A stretch of DNA of 64,000 bases, taken from contig JBEVXD010000002.1 of the NCBI GenBank assembly GCA_040506275.1, forward strand, positions 576,914-640,913, in the 5' to 3' direction. A program made the translations under genes and the position numbers. The notes below the pieces were generated by a model that was not told the origin of the DNA, made no database searches, and saw only the letters and a program-made list of their open reading frames with translations. The stretch comes from Thiodiazotropha sp040506275. Its GTDB lineage: Bacteria > Pseudomonadota > Gammaproteobacteria > Chromatiales > Chromatiaceae. Shown here piece after piece: positions 8,392 through 17,749 of this stretch. Position 1 is the first letter of the stretch. The number at the start of each line of letters is the position of its first letter.

Positions 8392-9074
8392 TGCGTACAG
8401 GTCAGTATGCTCCCATACTCACTATCCAGAACCTAGCTATCACGTACAACCAGGGAGAATGGAACGAAAGGGTTGTTATCAAGGATACGGGTCTTACGCT
8501 CAATTCCGGCGATTTAGTGATTCTCAGGGGTGCAAATGGCAGTGGGAAATCCACTTTTATCCGGGCGCTCTCTGGTGACTTGTCCAACGTGGAGATAAGT
8601 GGAAAGGTGCTTCTTGATGGGGAAGATCTATTCAGCCAGACCACCGTTAAGCGTGCCTCTAATATTGGCATCATAGACCAAGATCCCACCCTGGGCACTT
8701 GTGCCAACCTGCTGGTGCATGAGCAGCTGAGCTTGGCCGGCAAGGATGTTGCTAAAAGGATCATGGAAAAGATCGAGGATATGGGGTCTTCCATCGATCT
8801 AAGGCAGTCCATACAATCGCTGTCCGGAGGGCAGCGCCAGTTATTGACCACGCTGTTGGTACTTGAAAGAAATCCCCGTTTATTGTTGGCTGATGAGCCA
8901 ACGGCTGCACTGGACCCCGTATTCAACAAAAAAATCAACGCCTTACTGGAGGAGCGGGTCGCTATAAGACATGGCGCCACTATCGTAATTACCCACGCTG
9001 AAAATGAACCCGAGGGCCACGAATCGATCCGAAAATTCTCCCTCGATAATGGTAAATTAGTAGAAACACAATAA
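8391..9074 (+). CDS. ABC transporter ATP-binding protein (COG1101-like)
   Basis: The cytoplasmic ATPase of the importer. Visible motifs are Walker A GANGSGKST from residue 47, a Q-loop region, the signature LSGGQRQ, Walker B LLLADEPTAAL and the switch histidine in ITHAE. At 228 residues it is the usual length. The ATG at 8391 (shared base with the permease stop, TGATG) has GGGGAGAG upstream; a TTG one codon earlier is less likely. It completes the lipoprotein/permease/ATPase set. Confidence 0.88.
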   Translation: MRTGQYAPILTIQNLAITYNQGEWNERVVIKDTGLTLNSGDLVILRGANGSGKSTFIRALSGDLSNVEISGKVLLDGEDLFSQTTVKRASNIGIIDQDPTLGTCANLLVHEQLSLAGKDVAKRIMEKIEDMGSSIDLRQSIQSLSGGQRQLLTTLLVLERNPRLLLADEPTAALDPVFNKKINALLEERVAIRHGATIVITHAENEPEGHESIRKFSLDNGKLVETQ

Positions 9075-9098
9075 GTTCAAACACGGGGACTAAAGGTT

Positions 9099-11783
9099 TT
9101 GGAAAACTTCGAAAGTGAAATCCAGTCATACCTGGATTTGGGCTTTAACGATGCCATTCGCTCGCGCTCTGCATTCCAGTCTCCCCTTAGAACGCTCTTT
9201 ATCTACAGTGCGTTACTCGTCTCGGCACTAAATCAGAAAGGAAAAGGGAATTTTCGAGTATTTATCGACCTCGTGCTGAGAGCTGATGGCAAGGTCGAGC
9301 GCGAACGGACACAAACGACGCTCCCTGACATCGATATTGAATGTTTTGGCGAGTTTTCGGGTGTGCCAAATTTGGATGAGAGAGTGGATTGTTACCTCAA
9401 CTCGCACAGCCAGTGTTACGACTCACTGGAACAACTCTGGTCTATGGATTTCCTAGATGGGAGAAGGGTCATACTCAGCTTTGGCTTCGGGATAGTTGAG
9501 GCTGCGGGTTCTCCAGGAGAACTGGTGATCGCTAGAAATGCGCTTAAGCTCACCTGGAATCGGCTTGATGAACACCGGCAACTGGTGGACGAGACTCTTG
9601 AAAACTGGGTTCCCAGGCAGGTACAAGGTTGGCCACGCAAGTTGCAGAGCAATTCACCGTTGGATCGGGTAGGGCAGATCACCTATGACAACTTTCGGGA
9701 GCTGCTCGATCACCTCTACCTGGACCTTTGCGCGGCAGTTGCCTCGGAAGTCAATCCCAACCCCTGTGATGGGGCACAGCTGGATGGGCAGTTATTTTTC
9801 CTCAGGAAAAGCCGCTATTACAAGAGTACAGACACTGGTAAACGCCAGCGCGTTATGCGGAAAATATCACTCAACCATGAACTGAAAGAGGCGAACTCGG
9901 ATTTCCTGCTGGGTTACTTCTTGTCATGGGGTGACATGTCATCACTCAAAAAGCTACTCAAGGACAAGAACTTTCGTGACGCACTCGTAAGTGAATTGAG
10001 AAAACAAGCGGATAAGCAGGACAGCAGTGAAGAAGATGCCATTATTACTCGAATTGATTCTGTAATTCGCCGAATCGAAAAACCACGTTCTCCAAAAGAG
10101 CGGAACCAGGAGGTGATTCAGGTCATCGAAACACCATTGGGAGAACATAATGGCGAGAATTACTGTGAATTGGTGCGTTCGGTATTTGATTCGGCATTTA
10201 CGAGTGGTACACCGGAAATCGTGTGGGAAGTCAGGTCAGATCCCCGTTATTCAGAAGGCTTTAAAAAAACGGCGCCGCTGGAATTGCAGGCCTGTGAAAA
10301 TGCCCTGTGGCCTAGCCAGGCATCGGAGCAGGATGCCTACGTGTTTATTCCCTTTACGTTCGGCGCAGACATTATATTGGGCGCTTACCTGGTCGTTCCC
10401 ATGCTGCCCCCCTTTGTTGGAGAGACACCATCATTGTGCAGGTTGAGTACATTGACGAAGCAGGTCATCCAGACAAATCGCACCTATATGCATTGGATGA
10501 TGGCCTCGTATCCACGGGCGGTAATACAGGTGTTTAAAGACGGTTTTTCGCTGATTCTCGCGGGCATGGATTCCGAGGAGATCGCAGAGAACAAGCAGAA
10601 ATACCTGGAACAGTACATCAACAAGATTAACGAGGGTTGCAAGGCAGTACATCTGCTTTACGGTTTTCCGGAGGTCCACTTCAGCCATGGAGCTGCAGGC
10701 GAAAAATGGCACTCCCTATGGTCCTGCTATCAAACGGTATTGGCTGACGTGCGAACCCTCGTCAAGAGGGAGCCTTGGTGTGAGGATCATGCCCACCAGT
10801 ATTTTTTGCACGAAATCGGCTTTCACCTCGTTGGTTTTCAGAAAAACAAGCTGCAGGTCACGCTGGATAACCTGATATCGAGTTTACTTGGATTGTACGT
10901 AATGCATGATTTGGGAATGGCATTGGATGCGAACTTGGAGAAAGAACGGGTCACCGGTATGACCATGCGGTCTGACCTGAGCCATGAAATCGGTGGATTG
11001 ATCGATGTGATGCCAAGGGCACTGCGTGAAGAGCCCCCTAACAAGCCGTTACTGGACTGGTGTATGAAGGTCATGAAACAGGTGCTATCGGGGTTTCAGC
11101 ATATGCCGGCTTCCGTGACGGATATACAAGAGCAGATCGAGTATATCGAGTCAGTCATGCCGATACATGGTGCCATTGTTCCATCTTCTGGTGACCGGAG
11201 AGTGTATGGTGAAGTGTTTGTGCTTCCGCGGGATGATACACCACTGTGTTCCCGACTGTCGGAGGGGGCCTTTTACCAGATATTTCGCAATATGTGGAAG
11301 AACGCCGAGCAGGTTCTTGCAGTTCTATCGGCTTCGGAAGAACCCAGTGAGGATTCTAGGCTGTATGGCCGGATACGGTCCGCGCTGGAAGCATATGAGC
11401 CTTTCTCCAAACGCTTTTCCAAGCAGGACAGGCCTGAGCTGCGCCGGCTGGGATTGATCCGGCGTCACGAAAATATGATCGTGATTGAAGTCTTGGACAA
11501 TGCACCCCAATTGATCCCGAATCACGAACTGCATTATCCGGAGCAATCACCAAGATCGCACTTGGGTATACGGACCATACAGCAGATCGTCGAGAATTCG
11601 CATAAAAGTGGCACAGAAGCCTATTATGAGGCGCCTCACTCCCTGGCCACTCTCCGTCCGGAAGGACTCGATGAGTTACTCAGGCTGGTGGCAGCAGATG
11701 ATCGCCTTAAAAGTTTTTCCTTGGCCGAAACGCACAATTGGACAAGGACGGCATTATATATCGAGGAGATAGTCGATGAGTGA
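9099..11783 (+). CDS. large degenerate histidine kinase, putative partner of the AAA+ activator
   Basis: An 894-residue protein without an obvious transmembrane helix. The C-terminal third looks like a divergent histidine kinase: SDLSHEIGG around His629 resembles the phospho-acceptor H-box; RNMWKNAEQ at about 730-738 resembles the N-box; VLDNAP at about 798-803 stands where DxGxG is expected; HLGIRTIQQIVE resembles the G2 region. The N-terminal 600 residues are unfamiliar and probably sensory. The start appears to be TTG at 9099, 25 bases after the ATPase stop, with GGGG upstream; no ATG is available near by. The stop overlaps the activator start by 8 bases. The kinase assignment rests on pattern and context, and autophosphorylation could be lost. 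Confidence 0.65.
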   Translation: MENFESEIQSYLDLGFNDAIRSRSAFQSPLRTLFIYSALLVSALNQKGKGNFRVFIDLVLRADGKVERERTQTTLPDIDIECFGEFSGVPNLDERVDCYLNSHSQCYDSLEQLWSMDFLDGRRVILSFGFGIVEAAGSPGELVIARNALKLTWNRLDEHRQLVDETLENWVPRQVQGWPRKLQSNSPLDRVGQITYDNFRELLDHLYLDLCAAVASEVNPNPCDGAQLDGQLFFLRKSRYYKSTDTGKRQRVMRKISLNHELKEANSDFLLGYFLSWGDMSSLKKLLKDKNFRDALVSELRKQADKQDSSEEDAIITRIDSVIRRIEKPRSPKERNQEVIQVIETPLGEHNGENYCELVRSVFDSAFTSGTPEIVWEVRSDPRYSEGFKKTAPLELQACENALWPSQASEQDAYVFIPFTFGADIILGAYLVVPMLPPFVGETPSLCRLSTLTKQVIQTNRTYMHWMMASYPRAVIQVFKDGFSLILAGMDSEEIAENKQKYLEQYINKINEGCKAVHLLYGFPEVHFSHGAAGEKWHSLWSCYQTVLADVRTLVKREPWCEDHAHQYFLHEIGFHLVGFQKNKLQVTLDNLISSLLGLYVMHDLGMALDANLEKERVTGMTMRSDLSHEIGGLIDVMPRALREEPPNKPLLDWCMKVMKQVLSGFQHMPASVTDIQEQIEYIESVMPIHGAIVPSSGDRRVYGEVFVLPRDDTPLCSRLSEGAFYQIFRNMWKNAEQVLAVLSASEEPSEDSRLYGRIRSALEAYEPFSKRFSKQDRPELRRLGLIRRHENMIVIEVLDNAPQLIPNHELHYPEQSPRSHLGIRTIQQIVENSHKSGTEAYYEAPHSLATLRPEGLDELLRLVAADDRLKSFSLAETHNWTRTALYIEEIVDE

Positions 11784-13764
11784 CTGGAAGCGTCGAAAAA
11801 TTAAGATACTCGAAGGTGGTATCGATGAAATGGTTGATCAGATTGAGTATCGTCAGTCCTGGGCGGTGTTTCCCAATACGCTTCGGCTGATATTGATTGA
11901 TGATACCTATGGGGTTTCCATGGAACAGGTTGAAAGATATCTGGATCAGTATCTTACGAACGAGAATGGAAAGCCCTATGTCGGTTCTGAATGGGAAGTT
12001 TCAGTCTTTGCGACATCCAATTTCAAACGTGGTGAGCAACTGTTGGAACGCCTGCCACAACTCGATATTGACGGCGTTCTGCTGGATTTGATGGATGATG
12101 CCACCCGGGCGCTACCGGGAAAGGCTTTTGACGTAATCGTGCGCAATTCAGAATTTGAGCCCAGGGCAGGGGTGATGTGGATCAGCCAGGTCGCCAATGG
12201 CGATGAAGGGAAGGAGATTCAAGACCTGGCTGCCAATTATGGCCACTGTTTCGCAGTCAATAAGACAGATTACAGTCAGCGCGAAAAGGCAGTTCACCAA
12301 CAGATCGAGAAATATTTTGGACATGTCACCTCACGTGCTCGCCATGCGCAGGAGCCATGGGCAAAAGAGTATGGGCTCTTGATCGGTACAGAAATGCGGG
12401 CGCAGGTTTCTTGTTTCATTGACCTGCTGCATGGCAAGGACCCTGAAAAGACGATGCCTATTGTTCTGCTCGGTGAATCGGGGACCGGTAAAGAGTTGGT
12501 GGCCCGCTTGGTGCATTCACTGGACCGGGTCAGAAATCCCTCATCAGCCTGGCTCAATAATCTACACTGGCGTATACAGCAGTGGGAGTTGGCTAAACAG
12601 GAGGCCGAACGTAACCACGATCAGCCTCCCCCTTATCCTACTCCTGAGTCAGTGGATCTCAAGGAACTGCTGGAATGGAAAAATAGGCATGTAGGCTGGC
12701 AAAAGCGGGCACGGCAGGCCAACCGGGACGGGAAGCTTTTTTCAGAAGAAGAACCTGTTATTGCAGCTAACGATTTAGGTGACTTGTCACGGGCAGATTG
12801 GTTCGAGAATTACAAGGTACTGCTCACAGCAGGTACTTCCCCCGAATTGCTTCCCTCTGTTCTTTTCGGGCATGTAAAAGGTGCCTATACAGATGCTTAC
12901 AGTTCCAGGCCGGGACTCATCAAGCTGGCAGAGGGAGGAACACTCTTCATCGATGAATTGGCTGATGTCTCTGTGCCTGCACAAACCGGACTCTTGCGTT
13001 ATCTGCAAGAGGGTGAGGTACTTCCTCAGGGTTCCGATCATCCCATCTTCCCGAAGGATATCCGTAAAATTTTTGCTACCCACTCCGAACCACTGGAACT
13101 TACCCGATCCGAGAAAATGCGAGCTGATTTCCTTAACCGCATCGATGGCTTGACGCTTCGGCTGAAGTCCCTCAAGGAACGCTCTGAACAGGATCACTAT
13201 GAACTCGTCGAGCATTTTATTAGGACCTCAGAATACCGTACCCGAGAGGGTAGTTTGCCAGTTAAAGAAGCAATCGCTGAACCAGTGCGGGAACGTATCG
13301 TTGATCTATGTGGTAAAGGTGCGTTTGAGTGGAACGTGCGCCAGCTGCAGCGTTTCGTCCATCGTATGATGTTTGTAACGGAAACAGGAAAAGCTGCCGG
13401 TGAAAATGAGTACCAGGAGGCGTGCAAGTACTCGTTGATTAAACCCGGGACAAAGATTTTTGCTGTACAGGAGCCCTCCAGCCTTGAGGATGTGTTTGGC
13501 GAGCTGGGTTGGAACGAGTTCAATGCAGCAGACAAGAATACCCGTATAGAGAAAATGAAGCAGGCAGTTACTTTAGGAGCGAAGCCGAAGGAGGTCGTGA
13601 CTTACCTGGTGGACAACCATTTGAATGATGGGGAAGAATTTGGCTCTCTTAACAACGCACGTGGTAAACCCATTTTTTCAGATCTCGAAAAGTTTGATAA
13701 AAACAAGGTAATACAGGAACTTACTAAGTTATACTCGAAAAACAAGAGTACCTGGCTAAAGTGA
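11776..13764 (+). CDS. atypical sigma-54 activator (receiver-like domain + AAA+)
   Basis: A bacterial enhancer-binding-protein relative of 662 residues. Residues about 36-190 look like a receiver domain: acidic pair Asp42-Asp43 in LRLILIDD, candidate phospho-Asp104 in GVLLDLM, and a late conserved-type Lys in AVNKTD. The AAA+ domain has Walker A GESGTGKE (233-240), Walker B GGTLFIDELAD (Asp393-Glu394) and LNRIDGLTLRL further on. The sigma-54 contact loop reads GAYTDA (369-374) instead of GAFTGA. About 90 extra residues, rich in Trp, Gln and Glu, lie between Walker A and this loop. No Fis-type DNA-binding helix-turn-helix is evident at the C-terminus. A GAGGAG site precedes the ATG. Its target is probably the divergent sigma factor encoded next. 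Confidence 0.85.
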   Translation: MSDWKRRKIKILEGGIDEMVDQIEYRQSWAVFPNTLRLILIDDTYGVSMEQVERYLDQYLTNENGKPYVGSEWEVSVFATSNFKRGEQLLERLPQLDIDGVLLDLMDDATRALPGKAFDVIVRNSEFEPRAGVMWISQVANGDEGKEIQDLAANYGHCFAVNKTDYSQREKAVHQQIEKYFGHVTSRARHAQEPWAKEYGLLIGTEMRAQVSCFIDLLHGKDPEKTMPIVLLGESGTGKELVARLVHSLDRVRNPSSAWLNNLHWRIQQWELAKQEAERNHDQPPPYPTPESVDLKELLEWKNRHVGWQKRARQANRDGKLFSEEEPVIAANDLGDLSRADWFENYKVLLTAGTSPELLPSVLFGHVKGAYTDAYSSRPGLIKLAEGGTLFIDELADVSVPAQTGLLRYLQEGEVLPQGSDHPIFPKDIRKIFATHSEPLELTRSEKMRADFLNRIDGLTLRLKSLKERSEQDHYELVEHFIRTSEYRTREGSLPVKEAIAEPVRERIVDLCGKGAFEWNVRQLQRFVHRMMFVTETGKAAGENEYQEACKYSLIKPGTKIFAVQEPSSLEDVFGELGWNEFNAADKNTRIEKMKQAVTLGAKPKEVVTYLVDNHLNDGEEFGSLNNARGKPIFSDLEKFDKNKVIQELTKLYSKNKSTWLK

Positions 13765-13844
13765 TTGCACAGCTGGAGTATAATTAGCACAATAGTGGCA
13801 ATGAGAGATTTCGGTAAGCGCCGAAAATCAAAGGGAGAGACACC

Positions 13845-15884
13845 ATGCCACAAACATTCAAGCAGACTACCAAGACCACCCTACGCCCGCGGCTTTCTCC
13901 AAAGCAGGTGGAGAAACTGAAGCAGTTGCAACGTATCGAAACCATCAAGAATTCACACCCCAGAAATGCTGCCCTGGAGCGGCCCATGGGGGAATTGATT
14001 GACGCAACCTTCCAGTTTCTCAAGTCCATGGGTCTCTATGGGCTTGGGCGCAGTGAAGTTCACCCCGAGCTTGCCTATCATCCGGAGGATCAGTGGCAGT
14101 GGGACTATGCTGCCAGCACCGAGGATCACCCCGATCTTGAAGAGGAAAAGAGGGACGAGTGGGATCTGGCGGTCAAACTGGTCAAGATGCAGATTGAGCA
14201 TCGCATCGATAGTAGCGAAATCGATGCAGAGGCACTGGAACAGCTCCTCGAGATGCTGGACGGCTTTACTGATGACGAGGAGTGCGACTCTGCATCCCGC
14301 AAAGATAAGAAGGAACAAGCGAAGGGATATATCGCCGGACAATACCTTACCCAAGAGGAACTACCGGAGGAATTAGAGCTCGTAAGGCGCCAGTTGATGC
14401 AAAACACCTACCCTTTTGGTATCGGGGCAGCCAATCGATGGGAGTATCAGAGTGTATTGACCAAGCAGATGTACGAGTTGTTCAGTTCCTCGGGGAAGGC
14501 TAACCAGATCAGTGAATTCAGTTCCGGAAAAATGATTGCGGATATGGTTAAACGTCATGGTGCAGATGCAACTGGAGGAATTCTTCAAACCCTCTCCACT
14601 GCATGCCAGCTAACGCTGGAACACTATGCCTCGCATGGGGGGCCCCGGGTCATCCGGGGATATGTGAAAGCCGGTGGTATCGCAAAAGCGACTTCGTGCA
14701 GCCGAGAACTGGCGGATATTGTCTTTACTTACTACAAGGAGTTACCGACCAACCCGATAGAAGATGTCAGGGGAGAATATGGCTCTGCTAAGAGTAAGAT
14801 CCCCCTCGACGAGCAGAAGGTCAAAGGGGGTATGGCAGAAGTTGACGTCACACTCGATATGGAATCCGGCAATATCGGTCCTGTTGAAATTGATGGGAGT
14901 CTGAAAAGAGCAATAGAAGACATCCAGCATTGTGCAGCAGATGCTGAGTTGAGTTTCTGGCGAAAGCAACTCGAAAATCACAACTATATGCGCAAGATGC
15001 AGAGCGTTCTTCCGGATGATGATTTGCAGCAATCTTATACTTTTATGAGTAAGAAGAATGCCAAGAAAGCGGGGGCCGAGGTAAAAACGGATACTTTCGT
15101 GGCAGGTCTCGAGGTGTTGCGTGATTGTCATGAACAACAGCTGAGCGAGGCATTGGGCAATGGAAAGGAGATAGTCGAGATTCTGGAGGAGCAGGAACAG
15201 TTGACTGGTAAGAATGCCAAGTTGACCCATAAGACTAAGCAGAAGCCGGCCGGGGGTATTGGTGACGAGACAAGCGAAGCCAAGCACAGTTGGCAGGTTC
15301 CCGCTTTCGAGTTGGGTCTTCGTACGGGCTTGGTGTCTACGGCGATACTGCTGGAGCAGGCAGAGGTAAAACCAAAGCTTGTGAAAGGGGCTGTAGAATT
15401 ACAAATTGCCTACTTGCTTTCCGGGGATCCTGCTGATTTGAGTGTATTGACGACGGAAAAGCTGATGGAACACTTAGGGCTTGATATCAACGTTACAACA
15501 GTCCGTTCGACCCAGCGCTTGCTGTCCAGTCTCAAGTTCCGCATCAACGGAGGGTATGTCAGGCATATCCAGTCAATTATGGTTGCCAATGGAGCTCGTG
15601 GGCGCAAGACATCCAGCTGGAACAAGAAGGGATACAGCAAGTACAACATCATGGGATTCATGAAAGAGATCGTGGAGAAATCCGGCATAGGTACAGAATG
15701 TCCCGCTCAATATATCCTCGACAAGCTCTATCGGAATTATCGTCTTGGGACTGTTGGCATTGATGAAGAGGGACAGCCAGTGTATTGCGTAAAGGATGCA
15801 AACGGCAAGACACGCTACCTCGGTATGCCGCTGCGTACAGTTTCCAAGTACCGGAAAGAGCTTTTTGAGTGGGGATGGGTATAG
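13845..15884 (+). CDS. divergent RpoN-like (sigma-54 family) sigma factor
   Basis: A 679-residue protein that I read as a far-diverged sigma-54. The last 16 residues contain LRTVSKYRKEL, matching the RpoN box core (RTV-x-KYR) that binds the -24 element. Before it, TTEKLMEHLGLDINVTTV sits where the RpoN helix-turn-helix lies, and NIMGFMKEIVEKSG matches the stretch that normally follows. The N-terminus (LRPRLSPKQVEKLKQLQ) resembles the activator-interacting region I, followed by an acidic region II-like segment (about residues 80-100). It is longer than ordinary RpoN (about 480-500). GGGAGAG lies 6 bases before the ATG. The activator gene is 80 bases upstream. A housekeeping RpoN, if present, would lie elsewhere. 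Confidence 0.75.
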   Translation: MPQTFKQTTKTTLRPRLSPKQVEKLKQLQRIETIKNSHPRNAALERPMGELIDATFQFLKSMGLYGLGRSEVHPELAYHPEDQWQWDYAASTEDHPDLEEEKRDEWDLAVKLVKMQIEHRIDSSEIDAEALEQLLEMLDGFTDDEECDSASRKDKKEQAKGYIAGQYLTQEELPEELELVRRQLMQNTYPFGIGAANRWEYQSVLTKQMYELFSSSGKANQISEFSSGKMIADMVKRHGADATGGILQTLSTACQLTLEHYASHGGPRVIRGYVKAGGIAKATSCSRELADIVFTYYKELPTNPIEDVRGEYGSAKSKIPLDEQKVKGGMAEVDVTLDMESGNIGPVEIDGSLKRAIEDIQHCAADAELSFWRKQLENHNYMRKMQSVLPDDDLQQSYTFMSKKNAKKAGAEVKTDTFVAGLEVLRDCHEQQLSEALGNGKEIVEILEEQEQLTGKNAKLTHKTKQKPAGGIGDETSEAKHSWQVPAFELGLRTGLVSTAILLEQAEVKPKLVKGAVELQIAYLLSGDPADLSVLTTEKLMEHLGLDINVTTVRSTQRLLSSLKFRINGGYVRHIQSIMVANGARGRKTSSWNKKGYSKYNIMGFMKEIVEKSGIGTECPAQYILDKLYRNYRLGTVGIDEEGQPVYCVKDANGKTRYLGMPLRTVSKYRKELFEWGWV

Positions 15885-15895
15885 TCCACTCGTAC

Positions 15896-15947
15896 GGCCT
15901 GGCGATTTTCGTTGCCAGGCCCTAGGGAATTGTCCGATTCATTCCCT
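15896..15947 (+). terminator. two tandem hairpins after the sigma-factor gene
   Basis: GGCCTGGC (15896-15903) pairs with GCCAGGCC (15914-15921) around a 10-base loop. Immediately after, AGGGAAT (15924-15930) pairs with ATTCCCT (15941-15947). There is no T-run, so termination may be weak or Rho-assisted. They separate the regulator operon from promoter site 4. Confidence 0.55.
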
Positions 15948-15970
15948 CATGAATTGTACCCTGACTGACG

Positions 15971-15986
15971 TTGGCACGATTCCGGC
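15971..15986 (+). promoter_or_regulatory. variant -24/-12 promoter (site 4), TTGGCA-CGATTC-CGGC
   Basis: The -24 part, TTGGCACG, equals the classical sigma-54 consensus; the -12 part is CGGC. The predicted transcription start is near 15998, leaving an unusually long leader of about 190 bases before the ATG at 16188. Confidence 0.78.
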
Positions 15987-16187
15987 TCCGAAAGAACACG
16001 TGGGTAGAATCGATAGACGGTGGTCACTTGAGTCAAGGATGGTCGCTAAGGTTGAACGATTTCGAATTTGGCAAGCTACTGCACTTGTAAATTCTACCAC
16101 ACAGACAGAAGTAGCAATGTAGCCAAAAACTAGCATAAAGGCGGCAACATCTGCAAATGACACTTCCAAAGAATGAGGAACAATACC

Positions 16188-16949
16188 ATGTCACTGTCAG
16201 CGATAGAAGTTCATGATAAAAGAGATGACCTGCTCAAGCGATTTGAAATGGCTGTTAGCAGTTTTGATACAACAGATCCTGCTATCAAGACTGCGGTTGA
16301 AGAAACACGCCAGGAGTGTATAGATCGCCTGGCATCAGATGACGCACTTGATATTCTGCATGAGATCGATTTTGAAGAGGGAAATGCGGTACTCGATACG
16401 CTCATTGGAAACTATATCAAACTCAATCATACTGAGCGAATGGCCGAACGTGCCGAGAAGGCCAAGGAAATTGCAGAGTCACGGATCAATTTGGATACTA
16501 AGTTGCTGCATCAGGTTATTGAACAGCATTATTGCCTGGATTCTAATAATAGCTGGACAGTTAATCCTTACCTGCGTTGTGTTATTGCGGTAAATGATGA
16601 TGAAGAACAAGATGATGGAGACCCTAGAGAAAAAGCCGAACAGTTCTACCATAGTATCAAGGATTTCATATCACTCTATCAGGGGGAAATGGGCACAAGT
16701 GAATTACTGAAAGCCGGAGTCGTTCCCAAAGAACTGAAGTCTGCAGTGGCATATTCCAACGATTTTGTTATGGATTTGGTGATCTGGATGGAAGTATCGG
16801 GTGAGCATGGTGTCAATATGGTGCGACAGATTATCAGTGATAGCAAGTATGCCGTCTCGATAGTGAAACATCGAGAAATGTTTGCAAAACCAGTGCATTC
16901 TCTGGCGCTCCTGCATCTAAAACTTCAAAAAAGTTCAGATCATCATTAA
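16188..16949 (+). CDS. unknown 253-residue acidic protein
   Basis: Family not recognised. A soluble, helix-rich, strongly acidic protein with a coiled-coil-like stretch (about residues 75-95, ERMAERAEKAKEIAESR) and an acidic cluster DDEEQDDGD near the middle. The ATG at 16188 is preferred because GAGGA stands 8 bases before it; an ATG at 16173 overlaps that site. It is the first gene after promoter site 4. Two further unknown genes follow at gaps of 74 and 78 bases in the same direction, so the three may form one transcript. Confidence 0.7.
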   Translation: MSLSAIEVHDKRDDLLKRFEMAVSSFDTTDPAIKTAVEETRQECIDRLASDDALDILHEIDFEEGNAVLDTLIGNYIKLNHTERMAERAEKAKEIAESRINLDTKLLHQVIEQHYCLDSNNSWTVNPYLRCVIAVNDDEEQDDGDPREKAEQFYHSIKDFISLYQGEMGTSELLKAGVVPKELKSAVAYSNDFVMDLVIWMEVSGEHGVNMVRQIISDSKYAVSIVKHREMFAKPVHSLALLHLKLQKSSDHH

Positions 16950-17023
16950 TAGAACCATGTTGACAGTCATACCACTATAGGAAAGACCGTTAATCATATA
17001 ACTACTAAGATGAGGATCCCGTC

Positions 17024-17671
17024 ATGAAGACTGAAAAAATTTGGGACAACGTACGCACGGAAAGTAAAAACAAGGGTATTGCTGTACGTCATGTTGACAA
17101 GGTTCGCCGAGAGCTAGGTGAGATCGTCTATGAAGGTGAGGTCGTGGCCTATGTGGCTGATGGCGAATCCCAACAGAGTGCCTCACGCATGCTTGCCCTG
17201 AGAGTCGAACAAGCCTACCTGAAAGAACGACTCCAGATGATTATCGAGAAAGAAAAGCTCGCAACGCGGGAATTCTGGCTTTCAGTGCATGATGAGTATG
17301 GCATGGACGATAGTCGTGAAGTAAGTTTCGATCCAGATACCGGCGCCGTCTACAGCCGTTATGAAGCAAATGACAACTCATATAGTTATCATAAAACGAT
17401 AAACGGCTACACCAAGCTGCTTGAGGAGGCTATGGACAATCCGCTTATCGCCCATCGGATGTCACAAGATTATATGTTGCCAGAGTGGCTGAAAGAAATC
17501 GCTGGGGTATTAGTCTCAGATGGTCTGAAACCTGCCATTCGCAGTGCTCTTGAGGACGGATTGAAGGATCCTGGTTATGCAGCGTTACTCAGTCGTGCCG
17601 GACAGACAAAGGCTTGGCCTACTTGGTTGGTAAAAGCTCTTGAGGTACTTTCACAGCGTTATGAAGGCTGA
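17024..17671 (+). CDS. unknown 215-residue protein
   Basis: Family not recognised. Soluble and charged, no signal peptide. A GAGGA site lies 7 bases before the ATG. The middle contains an Asp/Ser/Tyr-rich stretch (SFDPDTGAVYSRYEANDNSY). It lies between two other unknown genes downstream of promoter site 4 and has no such promoter of its own, which suggests cotranscription. Confidence 0.7.
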   Translation: MKTEKIWDNVRTESKNKGIAVRHVDKVRRELGEIVYEGEVVAYVADGESQQSASRMLALRVEQAYLKERLQMIIEKEKLATREFWLSVHDEYGMDDSREVSFDPDTGAVYSRYEANDNSYSYHKTINGYTKLLEEAMDNPLIAHRMSQDYMLPEWLKEIAGVLVSDGLKPAIRSALEDGLKDPGYAALLSRAGQTKAWPTWLVKALEVLSQRYEG

Positions 17672-17749
17672 AGTTCACGAACGTGTCAAATATCTGAGAT
17701 TCTACTTCTACTGGCTTCGTTTTTAGAGATAATATTAAAGCGTATACGT

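Noticed and set aside
13765..13844. TGG-N10-GC pattern before the sigma gene
   Set aside because: Only the GG and GC fit; TTGGCA and CGGC are absent, so a chance match is likely.
16070..16085. TTTGGCA with TGC downstream before the 16188 gene
   Set aside because: GG-to-GC spacing is 9 instead of 10, so it is neither a classical nor a variant sigma-54 site.
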